64,000 nt of DNA, taken from positions 1 through 64,000 of the forward strand of contig JANPWX010000173.1 in assembly GCA_024734555.1 (NCBI GenBank). The letters are read 5' to 3'. A model generated the notes under the pieces. The model was not told where the DNA came from and did not search any database. It saw only the letters and a program-made list of their open reading frames with translations. Of the stretch, positions 11,212 through 23,400 are shown one piece after another. The number at the start of each line of letters is the position of its first letter. The stretch's first letter is position 1. Position numbers and translations under genes: made by a program. The stretch comes from Trochalopteron elliotii (taxonomy: Eukaryota; Chordata; Aves; Passeriformes; Leiothrichidae).

Positions 11212-13170
11212 TATATCTGGCACCACTACAATCCTTAAACTGTGAGGACTGAATTGTCATACTCTGCAACTGACCCGTATGAAATAGACCCCCCTTTCCT
11301 ATGTGTGCTCACACACACTGTTCTTGAGTAAAAGAAGATGTTCTCTAATCTCTTTGCACTGCATCATCCAACAAACATAATAGGAATACTGGGAAAAAAT
11401 AGTTTGCTCATATTGCAGAGTTATTCTTGTTGTTTGGAGAAGCAGAATATTTACATATAATTTGTAGTTTATGCAGAGTTTCTGGGAGTGCACTAGTTTT
11501 CAGCATTTTTATGTTTTTCATAGTAAAAAGGCTGTTCAGTACAATGGGAAATTAAAAATACTTGAAAAAATCCTGGAAGATTTATTGAATTTTATTTTTA
11601 TTGATTCATCTCTTTTACTCTTAAAATTTTACTGTTTCTCGTGCCATTTATAATGCACTATGTATATAAGCACAGTGGATGGAGCATTGCTATGTCTGTC
11701 TTAAAAGCAGCCTGTGACACAGGTTAAAATCCATCTTCATGGTTCTCTGAGTATGGATACAGCTAATGGTCCACACAGCTAATAGATTAGACCCTCTTTT
11801 GGGAGATCTATGCATTTATGCAGAAAAAAAGTGATTAGTCAGATAATTTTGACAGGTTTGCAACTGCTGGAAATTTCATTACAAACTCCGTTGGTGTATT
11901 ATAAAGGCTACCTTAGCAGTGGGATAAAATTCCATAGCAGGATACTGATATTTGAGTTTTAAGATACTGGAGATCAAGTTCTGTGCAGAAAACCACAACA
12001 TTAGGCTTTTAAAATAAATTCTTGCAGGTGATAATATTTACCTTCAGATCCTCCACAAGACAAAATTTCTTTCAAATTTTTGAGTACCTTTCAAGTGAAC
12101 AGAACATGAAAATCTCATTCTTTCAGATTTTCAAGTAATTTAGAATCCAGAATAGACTGAATGTTGAAGAGAAGAGGCTGTGTTGAAAAAAAAAACAACA
12201 AACAGAAAAACACAGCAAATATGTTTGGGCCATGCAGAAGTCTAGAAATAGAGTCTTCTGAAAGCTGGTTATGCACTGAATCATCACTCCTTCAGTAGTT
12301 CACATTTTTTGTGTTGTCAGAAAGAATGTTGACTCATAAGGGTACAGACAATTATACAAATGTTAAACACACCTTTTTATACAATAATTTGAAATTTTCA
12401 CTTGGAATGAAACAGAAATTCAGATTTTTTAGAGCTTTTTATGCCGTTAAAATAAGGTTTCCAAAGATGACACATGTCAATAAGCCTTTCCTAGATCAAA
12501 ACCTACTAAACTTACCTTTCTCTTCCAGAAAATTTGTCAAATTTACTGAAGGCTGAAACATATTTCACTCCATTTAAGCCAGTTTAGTTGTGGGTTGCAC
12601 AAAGTTTTACTGAATTTTTACAAAAATTTTTTCTGAAATATCTAGTCCTCCTTTGGAGCTGGCCGGTATCACATACATGATGAAATAACCCCTGGAATAA
12701 ATGGAAAAATTAATTGAGTTATTCATACCTAAATCCAAGCCCTGCTGAGAGCAGTAAAGGCATACCTCACTATAACTGTAACATTTAAATAAATGAAACA
12801 CTCCAGTGGTTTGGGATGGAAGCATCTTTTCTTTCTCATCCTTAGAAACTTCACCCAATTACCACACGTTGTTACATATCTAATCATTAATTTTAAGAGC
12901 CGTGATGGGTGTCTAAAAATTAAAGCTAATCAAAGTGCAAGCTCAAATTTCTAATATGCAAGTCTCACACTGGTCCACTGTGGTTCTCTTTAGGATTTCT
13001 TTTACAAGGGACTAGTTACAAGTGACACAGAGTTTTTCTTGCTTCAGAGCACGTAACCTTGGTATTGTCATTCTCCCAAGACATAATGGATATTTCAGAG
13101 AAATGGATGACTGGATATTTCAATAGACTGATCATGAAATTTCAACCAATTCTGAGGATTATTGTTGTCT
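11212..13170. other. AT-rich noncoding stretch, nothing identified
   Basis: No coding frame above about 85 codons and no recognisable repeat. Confidence 0.5.
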
Positions 13171-13234
13171 TGGGGTTTGAACTAGATGACTGCAATGGTC
13201 CTTTCCAACCCAAACCATTCTACGATTCTATGAT
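13171..13234 (+). mobile_element. CR1 LINE 3'-end remnant
   Basis: Only the last 60 or so bases of a CR1 element remain: GGGGTTTGAACTAGATGAC, then TCCTTTCCAACCCAAACC, then the octamers ATTCTACG and ATTCTATG. Plus orientation, severely 5'-truncated. Confidence 0.88.
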
Positions 13235-14351
13235 CTTCAAACCCAGAGCTGACTCATGTACAAAGGAATCATTATCACTTCTTGGTCTCCAGTTAGATTC
13301 TCTTAGGTAGTTTGCAGGCTGAAGTCAGGCATCTTAAAATAGCTTCCTCCATCTCTTTCCTGTGTAAAGAAGATATCTTTTTCCTCTGCATAACTCATTT
13401 TCCTAAAAACACATTTCAGATGAAGCAGAAAAATATGGTCCCTTTTTCAGAGGAAGTGTTTACAATAGAGGACTATTCCATAGCATTAACTACTCAAATG
13501 CATTTCTGCAGGTAAAATGAGTTAAAGATAAAAGAAAATTTTCTCTTAGAATTACTTCATTGCAGAGAAGTGCCTTTTTCATTCTGTAATATAATTTTAT
13601 ATGTGCATACACAGTAAGTAGCTGGAATATCTGGGGTTCTCAAAAACCAAAAGTGAAAATAGAGAAAGCAAAATGAACGATTATGATGACAACTTGCTGC
13701 AATTTAGGACAAAAGTGATGTTGTGGAAACTAAATAAGATACAGACAAAAAACTATTTAGTTACAGATATATGCAGAGTTTTGCAGTACTTAATACTGTG
13801 GATTGTGTGTGTATTTGGTTTTGGTTAGTCTATACTTCTTGCATATAGGTATGAGAGGATGGTAGCCATGCAAAAATGAATGTATCTGCTGTTAAAAATT
13901 CTCTCAGCTTTTGGAAAGAGAATAAAAAAGTAATGTGACTTTAAATAAGGTAGGAAAAAGACTTTTTTTTTCCCAAATTCTAGGTAAGGTGTGTTTGCTT
14001 GCATTGTATTTATGCTTTTTCTTTTTAAAAGATACATTCTCTCCTCCATGTATGCTGTCCTTGGTATCAAGAGATGCTGCCTTCTGAACAAAAAAGAGCT
14101 GGTAACCCTAAATTTAGAGGTGAATTAAATGCTTGTGGAAGCCTATGATCTGGAACTATCGTTCTTCTGTATATAAATCTACTAAGATTCAAGTAGCAGC
14201 ATTTCCTGCAAACATCTTATAGCAAAGTCATTAGCATGGCTTGATGAGCTACTAACTCCAGGGGTCAAACCAGGTTACTGAGATCTGAATTTGAAAACAC
14301 TGGTCCCAAACAAATGAGGAACTAGGTCACTGAAGTTAATCAAGTTAAACA
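13235..14351. other. AT-rich noncoding stretch, nothing identified
   Basis: No supported gene or repeat. Confidence 0.5.
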
Positions 14352-14398
14352 ATGGAGATGGAGGTGGAGATGGAGATGGAGGTGGAGATGGAGATGGA
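14352..14398 (+). repeat. (GGAGAT)n/(GGAGGT)n hexanucleotide repeat
   Basis: Seven to eight hexamers alternate between GGAGAT and GGAGGT, giving a higher-order 18-bp pattern. The strand is purine-rich apart from the T. Confidence 0.9.
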
Positions 14399-17300
14399 AA
14401 TAAAGTACTTAAATGTGCATATTTTAAACTTGCTATATGAAAGATCAGAGTACTTGTACTGAAGTGGATTATGTTGTGGTGTTTCTTTTAATGAATAAAT
14501 AACAACTGGATTTACAGGAATAACATTTTTCTATTTGAAGCAAATAGAGCAACAGTAAAACTCAAAAGTATAAATGAGCTACACATTCTCATATTGATGA
14601 ACTTCTTATCTGAAATCAATATCAGTGATAAACACTATTAGTTGTACTACAAGAACATAAAAATAAATTTAAAAAAAAAAATCTCTTATTAAAATCCCAA
14701 ATTTCTATTTAGGTTATGTGCTTAAGCTTCTCAAAACATAGGACAGAGTATCCAAGATTGACATACCCATTGAAAACTTTGAAAAGCATGTGTAAGTTTT
14801 GAATTTTTATTTTCCCTGGTCAGACTTAGGTTCTTCTGGTCTCTGAATGACTATTTATTAATTCAATTTTAATTATGTTAGCTTAAATATATATTAAATT
14901 TCTTTTACAAATATGTAATTAATATTTTATTACACCCTTCCCCATAGCTTCTGATTGCCTCGAGAATGCTTTAGTAGTCAAATAGGTTGAATATAGAGTT
15001 TGAGGCATGGGTCTTGTAGGACGAGTCAGAGGTTAATGTGACTTTTTTCTCTTTTGTGACATCAGATGTTCAGCCAAATTTGCCAACAGTAATACAGGCA
15101 TCCATGGAAAAAACCCACTGTTCTAATCTCCTGTTTGGAGCTTTGATACCTTACATTTACATCAACTCTCATAAAAAACAAGCCCATTTTGGACTTTGGA
15201 GTAATAGAGTGTCTCAAGTTGTACGCCAAAATTCAGTTTGGGTTTTCTCTGTTGTTTGGTTATTCTGTGTTTTTCTTTTTCTACTGGACAGTATTGTTAG
15301 GAAAATCGAACTGTAGAATTCTCACTTCAGCACAGATAAATTTGGCATGTGCTTAAAATTTTAATAAAATACGTAGGGGTCTTTCCTTTCTAAGTCCCTT
15401 AGATCCAGTGAGTAAGAAGTTGAAATTTTCACCTATCTAGTGAACAATTTTTTGAAAGAACTAATGAAGAACTTCTTAATAAAATTATTTTTAAAAGGTA
15501 TGTGAGTGACAGTCTTTAACAGTTTAATTTGGAAAGAAGACTAGGCAGTACATTATGTCTTCTGTATAGAAGTGGTTTATGTCATATAAATGGCTGTTAA
15601 AAATTAAGAAGTTATTTATGTTTCTAGTACAGCTTAAGCAAATTCCTTACTATAATTAAGAAGTTAGAAGAAATCTTTCCAGATAAAGACAGGAGTATAC
15701 AGAGACTCCTTTGATGATAATTAAGCTTTAAAACATTCTTCTTAAGAATAGGGCTAATAATAAAGATGATTCTCAGGACCAGAAAGTTTCTTTTTATGGG
15801 ATGCAATAACATTTGAACTTCCTCATAATATAATTCCAAATCTCATTAGATTATGGTGACATTAGAAGTCCTTCGGAAGGTGACAAAAAAAAGAAAAAAG
15901 AAAAAAAACCAACAATCTAGAACACAAACTAGAAACATGTTCCGAGATTCCCTGCACTCAAGAGCAGAAGCAATTAGATGCCTGTTGCATAATTATTAAG
16001 GGTATCTCACCAGCTACAAAAGCAACCCATCACAACCTGCATCAATGACAGGAGGATTGAAAGTATGTCCAGTCAAACTCTAAATGCTTGTGTGGTGCAA
16101 GTTCAGTGAGACTCTGGAGGGCACCATCACTGGTGGGTTAATGTGATTTGGTGGCTTAGCTGACCTGGTCTGGCTGTGGCTACACACTCTCTCTATTTCT
16201 CCTTAAGACGTCATCTTGGGGGTTAGCTTACTTTAAGACTTACACATCAGACTGAGAATGTTAACCTGGGCACGAGTATGAGTAAAACCTGCAAAAACAT
16301 TGATTGTACTGGAATCTGTAGCCATTCTGGTGTATACAGTGACATATTCTTCTTTCAATTTTTGTAGCGCTTCTGTCTCTGACACTTAATTTTGTTTCTA
16401 AACATCCCTCCACCCCAGCCAAGTACATAACACCATATGGCTTCAGTTCTACTGTGTCAGTATTTTGTAAAGATAGTACAAAGGAAATGTCATGAAAATA
16501 GTTTTGTCATTCTCTAAATGGATGCTTAAATTCTTTTGTTATTTAAAAGGTAGCAACTCAACATCTCACAGGATTTTTACTGTTTAAATTTCAGATTCTA
16601 GAGATGATGCTTGGGAATAGACAGAAATAGTTGCATTTATCTGAAATGGAGATCTTTATTTTCCATTAATTTATTTGTTTTAAGATAGGATCATCAGGAG
16701 CTTAAGATTTTTCTTTGTTTTGAAATACATTGTTATTTAAATAGTGTATAAAAAGTTATTATAAAGTCCTACAAAATAGACTACACTTAAAATGAAAACT
16801 TTTGACTTATTGATGACATATTCAAGGAGAATTGACTTCTAATTCTGCAAAGAATACACTTTGTCTTTGGATTTGTGGATGAAGAGCTTCACCATGATGA
16901 TTTCGAAGATGTTATCATTGTCCAAACTCTCTAACAGAAGAATATAGAAAAGGTGTTCTGACTGAGATGACCATTATTGTTGCTTAACCATTATTGCTTG
17001 TATCCTTTTTTCCCCTCAAATTTGCTTTCCTTTAATTTATAATTTAATTATGATACTTCAGAATTGCAATATTGTGATTGATTTTTAATTTGAATATTCT
17101 TTGTAGAGCAAATACACATGTAAAACCAGAAATCGCAAGAGACATTAAGAGAAGAGACAATGAGAATTGGTCTACTATTTATTGTGCTCTAGATTTGTAC
17201 GAGTTACTTGTTTCTGGAATATATTTATGTTGTATTCAGTAATTAAAAACACCCCCTCCTTTTTTAGGACTGATCCTTTGAAGCTAACTGAAGCATAGTT

Positions 17301-18481
17301 TGTACATTAAGGAAGTTATTTTGAGGGAGGAAATTTCATTAGACTCCAGATCCACAGGAATTCCAGAACAGCAGCTCTAGTTTAACAAATATGTTTGACT
17401 TTTGTGGGGATAAAAAAGGGAGAAAGGGAGGTAGTTGGCATTGTTTCATTTAGACTTCTAAAGCACATTTTACATGGTATGACAGATAAAAGCAATTTTG
17501 AAAATAAAGTCTGTTTGGGTTATAGAAGGAATAAAAAAGTGAATTGGAATGTGACTGGAGGAAAAAAAGAACAAAGATCTATGATTTAAGCAGTAAACCT
17601 GAGCTAAAAGATAGTAATTTGTTCAGTTCATTATACTATATTTGTTAATGTTGTGCAGCTCCTGACTTTCTAGCAGTAAACTATAGATGTGTTTAAATTG
17701 TATTAATTTGTTTTTAATTCCCACAAATAGTATGTAATTATACATTAGTAACCTAATTCTAGAGCCTGGTGAAGCTAGGTAATCAAATTCAACATAAGCT
17801 AATTAGGTGTTGAGTGTCAATTTATTTGATCTCCTTTACAAATTCTTATTTTAATGTATTTCTATAATATTGATGCAGAAAAAAACCCCATATTATTTTA
17901 CCTTCTTACTGCTCGTCTTTATATGCTTGTGTTAAAATTGTGCTAATAATTTTGTAATAAAAATTGTTAAAACCTTTTCTGTTGCCAGTCACTGTTTCAG
18001 TTTAAACTGTGCAATCAATTTATGTTATATTAGTGTTGAACAAATAAGTGTATACCAATCATGTTTCACATATCCAGAAAATAATGTGCCTTTCTGTAAA
18101 AAAGGAGGCTGGAAGAGAACCTGCAGAAAAAAAATCCTTTTGTTTAATGAAATCCTACTTCAGCAGAGCTCTTCCATTGTTTTTTAAGTCTAGTTAAACA
18201 TATTCCTAATTTTGCTCTTTTGACAAATTGGTTCTAGGCTGCCTTCCTTCGAAGGAAGACTGTGTCTGACTCTGCTTGACTAAACTAATTTAGAACATAC
18301 AGCATTTCAGCCCCAAAATAAATACACTGTGGGAACAGAGGGTTGAGGAATGAAAATGATGCACTATTGGATGTTGGCTCTTTGTGCTAATAGTGCATCT
18401 CCAGCTATGTAAATGGTAGCAGTTACAAGGGGAAATGTAGTCCAAGGTTCAAGCCAGGTGCTTTCTTCCTCAGTCATATAA
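14399..18481. other. Long AT-rich noncoding stretch, no element identified
   Basis: Four kilobases of strongly AT-rich sequence with many TAATTA/AATTAA-type motifs, notably at 14860-14940 and 17690-17850. Such motifs are homeodomain-binding cores, but in AT-rich DNA they are expected by chance. No gene or known repeat was seen. Confidence 0.5.
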
Positions 18482-18520
18482 ATCATAGACTATCTTGAGT
18501 TGGAAGGGACCCAAGTGTCT
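18482..18520 (-). mobile_element. CR1 LINE 3'-tip remnant
   Basis: ATCATAGACTATCTTGAG followed by TTGGAAGGGACC matches the reverse complement of the terminal bases of a CR1 subfamily. At about 40 bp it is the smallest fragment here, so the call rests on few bases. Confidence 0.6.
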
Positions 18521-19298
18521 CTTTCCTGTTTATTACATATTATTATAATAAGCATGGAGTTTGAAATGTCTTTTGCAGCAGTATTGTTAGAAAACGTTAA
18601 GAATTATTTTGGAGAAAAATGTTATTCAAAAGAAAAGTGTATATATTAAGTGACTAAGTCACGTTCACAGTATTCACTGGGAATCAAGCGCTTATTACAG
18701 ATAGTCCAAGGGCACTCTGAGTAAACACAAAAGACTGTAACTCAACATGACATTTTTGGCTTTTTCATTACCAAGTCTGGAGGACTTGGCACAATATAGT
18801 TCTACAACAGGAACATCAGATTTTAAATCTATTAACAGCAAGTAAATTATTTATCAACTTACAGGATATCAGAAGTTATTTGGCAGTTGGCAGGCATCAG
18901 TGAGCCATAGATTAACAGAACACCACTATTGTGTAAAATATCTTCTGAGCAATCTATTTCAGAACAGAATTTTTTAATAGATACTCCTATTAAGTACATA
19001 AAAGACCCTTAGGCTTCTTTTCTCCCTTGCTATTGCTCTGTCTATAGGCATAATACTATGCCTTGTAGTGACTGAGAGACTGAATACATTGCCAGTTGTT
19101 TCTCAAAGCAACCTTTATGTACAGCTACTTAACAGAGGAAGGCATTGGCACTGTATGCAAAAATCAGCAACAAAACATGGGCACATTTTGGAAAAGTTTT
19201 TTGGTCTTCTTACAATGGGAGAAAAAGTGGCAATAATAGAAAGACACAGTTGAAGATAGCAAGAGTTCATTTCTCCGGAATGATCTCATCAGGAAGCA
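18521..19298. other. AT-rich noncoding stretch, nothing identified
   Basis: No supported gene or repeat between two CR1 fragments. Confidence 0.5.
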
Positions 19299-19912
19299 CA
19301 CCCTGGGCTGCATCAAAAGCAGAGTGGCCAGCAGAATGAGGGAGGTGATTCTGCTCAGCCTTAGCTGAGCCCTATCTACCACCTCAAGAATCACCATGTC
19401 CAGCTCTGGATATCATTTCCTGTGCTGTCCTCAGCACAAGAAAGACATGGGCCTGTTGGAATAATTTCAGAGTAGGCCATAGAAATGACCAAAAGCAGCT
19501 CTGGAGCAGCTCTTCTACAGACTGAGTTAAGTTTGGGTTGTTCAGCCTCAAGAAGAGAAGGTTGTGGGGAGACCTCATTGTGGCCTTCCAGCACTTAAAG
19601 ACGGCTCATCAAAAGAAGGAGGGCAACTCTGTACATACACAGAGAGTGATAGGGCAAGGGAGAACTGCTTTTACCTGAAAGAGGGTAGGTTTAGATTATA
19701 TGCCAAAATAAATTCTTTACTGTGAGAGTGGGGAGGCACTGGAACAAATTGCCCAGAGAGTATGTTGATGCTCCATACCTGGAAACACTCAAATTCAGAC
19801 TGGTTGGGGACTGAGCATCTTGAGCTAGTTTTTGGCAGCTCTGCTTATCATGAGGGAATGAAACTAGATGAACTTCAATGTCCTTTCCAATGCTGGCCAT
19901 TCTGTGACTCTC
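19299..19912 (+). mobile_element. CR1 LINE fragment, ORF2 C-terminus plus 3' end
   Basis: About 610 bp of CR1 in plus orientation. In order it shows the segment CCCTGGGCTGCATCAAAAGC, a stretch around 19530-19600 matching the CR1 'glF SLEKRRLRGDLI' region (with frameshifts), an ACTGTGAGAGTGGGGAGGCA stretch, and the 3' tip TCCTTTCCAATGCTGGCC with an ATTCTGTG octamer. It carries numerous stops and indels, so it is an old dead copy. It belongs to a different subfamily from the copy at 9343, judging from the 19301-19450 sequence. Confidence 0.9.
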
Positions 19913-22906
19913 ACTGAGGGGACCAGTCTCATCCCAGAGGAGCGACTTGTTTCCCAAAGGGCTTGTTCTAGGCAAAATTTAGCAGATTTTCTTGTGCTAA
20001 AATATTTTCCTGTTCTTATACTCTGCCCTTTTACTCCATATCATGCAACTGTGAACAAAATAGTACTTTGTAGCCTTCTCTAGTTGCAGCTACTTCTCCT
20101 CTGTAAAATAACTGAAAACACTGAATATTTTGCAGCTTCTGCTGCCTTCTGAAGTGCCTCGAACTTTCTAAGCTACCTGTCATTTCAGTATCTCTGATAC
20201 TCCTTGAATTTTATCTTGTCATACTGGATCAAGAGCTTAGAAAAAACCAATAAACCTTAGGCATTTTCCTTTTCAGATGTGTTTCAATGGAAAAGAAAGG
20301 CTTCAGCAGAAGGCAATTTATCCCAAAATAGGAGCTTTCAAAAATTCTCCTGTAAACTTCAAAATAGGCCCTCTCCCTACCTAGAGTCCCAAGAGAAGCC
20401 AGGTGAGGGGGACAGAGGATGGTAAGTAGGCCATTTTATTTAGGTGAACTAACAGTTATAATATATTCAGTTTGAAATGCTTAGTAGTGTATTTTCAGTT
20501 GCTTAAAATACTTGTATATTTATATTTTCCTATGAAAACATTAAGAGAGGTAATCACTTGTGAATAACATGTTCTGAGTGAGAAGTGAATCTCTTGAGCT
20601 ACCATTGAATTTAGAAAAGAATATCACAGAAATTGTTAATATAATTTTCCCAATTAAAATTACAGTTGTGAATAAACCGTATTTTTTCACAGGAAAATGT
20701 CACTTATAGCAAAATAAAATTTGGAAATGCCCAAATTGTTTTTTATTTAAATTGACTTCTAAAAAACACAAGAATGTTGATTTAGTATAAATTTTATATT
20801 AGAAATATATAACAATGCCCTTACTAAAATTTTTTGAACAAGTAATTAACATTTATTAAAAATGTTGATAAGCTATTACATATCTTATTAGAAATACTTT
20901 AAAGATTAAAACAAGAAAACCAACCAAAAACACCAAACAAACTCCACTGCCCTCAAAAAAACCCCAAAGAGCAAATCAACAAAAAAATCTCAAAAAAACC
21001 CAAACCCAACCCAAACCTTAAAAACCAGGAGGAAAAGCAGCCCTGCATATATCTGCATATAATGAACACGGGATACTCAAATGGTATAGGATACATTAAT
21101 AAAAAGGGTGAATCCTGAGAACTTGTCAGCACGGAATTAGGCTAATTAATCCTACAGTGATGGTCACTCCTGCCAGATGATGGACACCAATTATGGGCTG
21201 TTATTGACCTCATAATATCCAATTCTTCATCCACAAAGAGAGATAGCAAATAACTAGTCCTCAGAGACAGGTAGAATCAGTTTGCGAAGTACTTAGTAAC
21301 ATTCAATTCTTATTAAAAAAATCCAGTGATTTTGATAACATTTCCTATATTCATGCACTGACAACGCAGTTTCTGTCACCCATCCCAACACATGAAGATC
21401 TTGATATTTGTGGGATAAGCTGAGTGATCTTTCCAAGTCGAATAATCAATAATTTTGATTAACAACCTATTGATAATTTTCAGAGGAGGACTATTATATC
21501 AAAAAATGCTGTGCTAAAGGAAAAATGGTGAGAACCAGATAACCCGAGTTCACTTACACAATAAGTACAGCTAAATATTTAGGTAAATATATGCTGGAAA
21601 AATAACAAGGAACTAATTCAATGGGAGCTAATTTGTATGTACAAATGTAGCTGTTTTTAGAGTCCTCCTTCCCCCTTCTAAAATGCTGTTAATACATAAA
21701 AACCTGTGATATTTCTGATCATGGACAGGTCACTTTTTTTCTTACATTTGAAACTCTTTTTCTCTCACATTTCATGGTGTATATCAGCTAACTAGTTTTA
21801 CAACACATAATGTTTGTTGTTATAGAGTCTATACAGACACACCACCATGCCACGGTATGAAACAGTTCATAAATGTTTGCAAAAGCATTCTTGCCCCATT
21901 AGTTTTCAGATTATATTACAGCTCCACACACAAAAAAACCCATCTACTTCTTACGACCCTACAGTACATGACTACTAAGAGGTTGAGCACTACATGGAAA
22001 CACATAACCTTAGAAATAAGTTTGCCAAACTAAGCTCTATTTGCATGAAAAAAATATGTGTTGGTTTTGGGAGTTAGGATTTTTTTTTCATCTCAAAGTA
22101 TGCACATATAGCAGGAATAGCGTGAATTAGTATTTAAAAAAAAAAAAACAAAACAAAAAAAAAACACCCCACCAAACCAGCCCATGAAGCAGGCATCTGG
22201 GAATCTGACACATAGAAGAAAGAATAAAGTTATTTCTGCATTTTTTGTGGAAGCAAATGATATTACATAAAATCCTGCTGACAATTTTAAGTCATAACTG
22301 TAATGTTGTTTTTTACCTTTTTTTTTCTTTTTTTTTTTTTTTTTTTAGTTTTCTGTTCCCCACTATTATCATAAACAGTGTGTCACAGTATGGTAACATG
22401 AAGAGATAAGAAGGAAAAAGGCATCATTCCATAGGAAGAAATGCATGTACTTAAGTAGGCATCATACAATGTTATTTTCAATACTTTACATTCATCATGT
22501 CTGATTTATTGTCCCTCCACATACCACAGAAGACTCAGAAGCTAGAATAACACTTGTAAAACAGACATACTGGTAAAGGAAACATATATATGTATAGGAA
22601 TCCTTATCCAAATATGTATATTAGATTTATGTTATCAGTGGCTGTGGCTTGATTTCCCAGTAGCTGTTGGATGGCTTTCAATGTGTTCCTAGAAAGCATC
22701 ATCCAGAATTGATTCATTTGAAAGAAATAGACCTCATGGTCTTCCAAACTGCTCTACTCTTATAACCAAAACACTTCAAAAAGCACAGCTTTCAAACAGC
22801 CTAAGCATAGCTCTTCCAGCTAAAATGTTACTGTAGATGAATCTAGCCAATGTAAGACACTCCAAGTGTCACTGTAGTGTCATTTTGAGGGAAAACATAT
22901 GATTTT
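19913..22906. other. AT-rich noncoding stretch with A/C-rich and poly-A/T tracts
   Basis: Includes an A/C-rich strand-asymmetric tract (about 20905-21030), an A-rich run (about 22135-22166) and a poly-T run (about 22318-22346). These may be old retrotransposon tails, but no element body is recognisable next to them. The stretch 21131-21240 is more complex in composition and is listed as a possible conserved element. Confidence 0.5.
20905..21030. repeat. A/C-rich low-complexity tract
   Basis: About 120 bp of A runs broken mainly by C, with very little G or T. Similar shorter tracts lie near 25630-25730 and, on the opposite strand, near 43018-43083. Origin unclear. Confidence 0.6.
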
Positions 22907-23400
22907 CACAGAATATCCTGACTTGGAAGAGAATCACAAGGATTATCAAAGTCCAACTCCTGGCCCAGCACAGGATAACCCAAGAATCTAAGAATTACAC
23001 TGTGTGCCTGAGAGTGTTGTCCAAATGCTGCTTGAACTCTGTCACACTTGGTGCTGTGACCACTGTCTGTTCCAGTCCCTAATCACCAAACAGGTTAAAA
23101 CTTTTTTCTCGTATCCAGGCTAACTATCACCTGACACAGCTTCAGGCCATTCAGGTGCTGTAATTTGTCACCAAAGAGAAGAGATCAGTGCCTGCCCCTC
23201 CTTTTCCCCTCATGAAGACTGCAGTGAGGTCTCCCCTCAGTCTCCTCCAGGCTGAACAGAACAAATGACCTCAGCCACTCCTCATAGGGCTTCCCCTCAA
23301 GGCCTTTCACCATCCTTGTGGCCCTCCTTTGGATGTTCTCTAGGAGCTTAATGTTTCTTTTATGGTCTGCTGACCAAAACTGCACAGAGGACTTGAGGTG
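22907..23400 (-). mobile_element. CR1 LINE fragment, minus strand
   Basis: About 490 bp of CR1 reading on the minus strand. Residues such as NIQRRATRMVKGLEGKPYEE and then FSLEE, encoded around 23385-23220, match the C-terminal part of CR1 ORF2. The 3' tip lies at the left edge (CACAGAATATCCTGACTTGG). Internal small deletions break the frame. The right edge at about 23400 is the point of 5' truncation. Confidence 0.92.

Noticed and set aside
18243..18258. 16-bp perfect palindrome CTTCCTTCGAAGGAAG
   Set aside because: Isolated and without flanking structure. A single short palindrome is plausible by chance in 64 kb.
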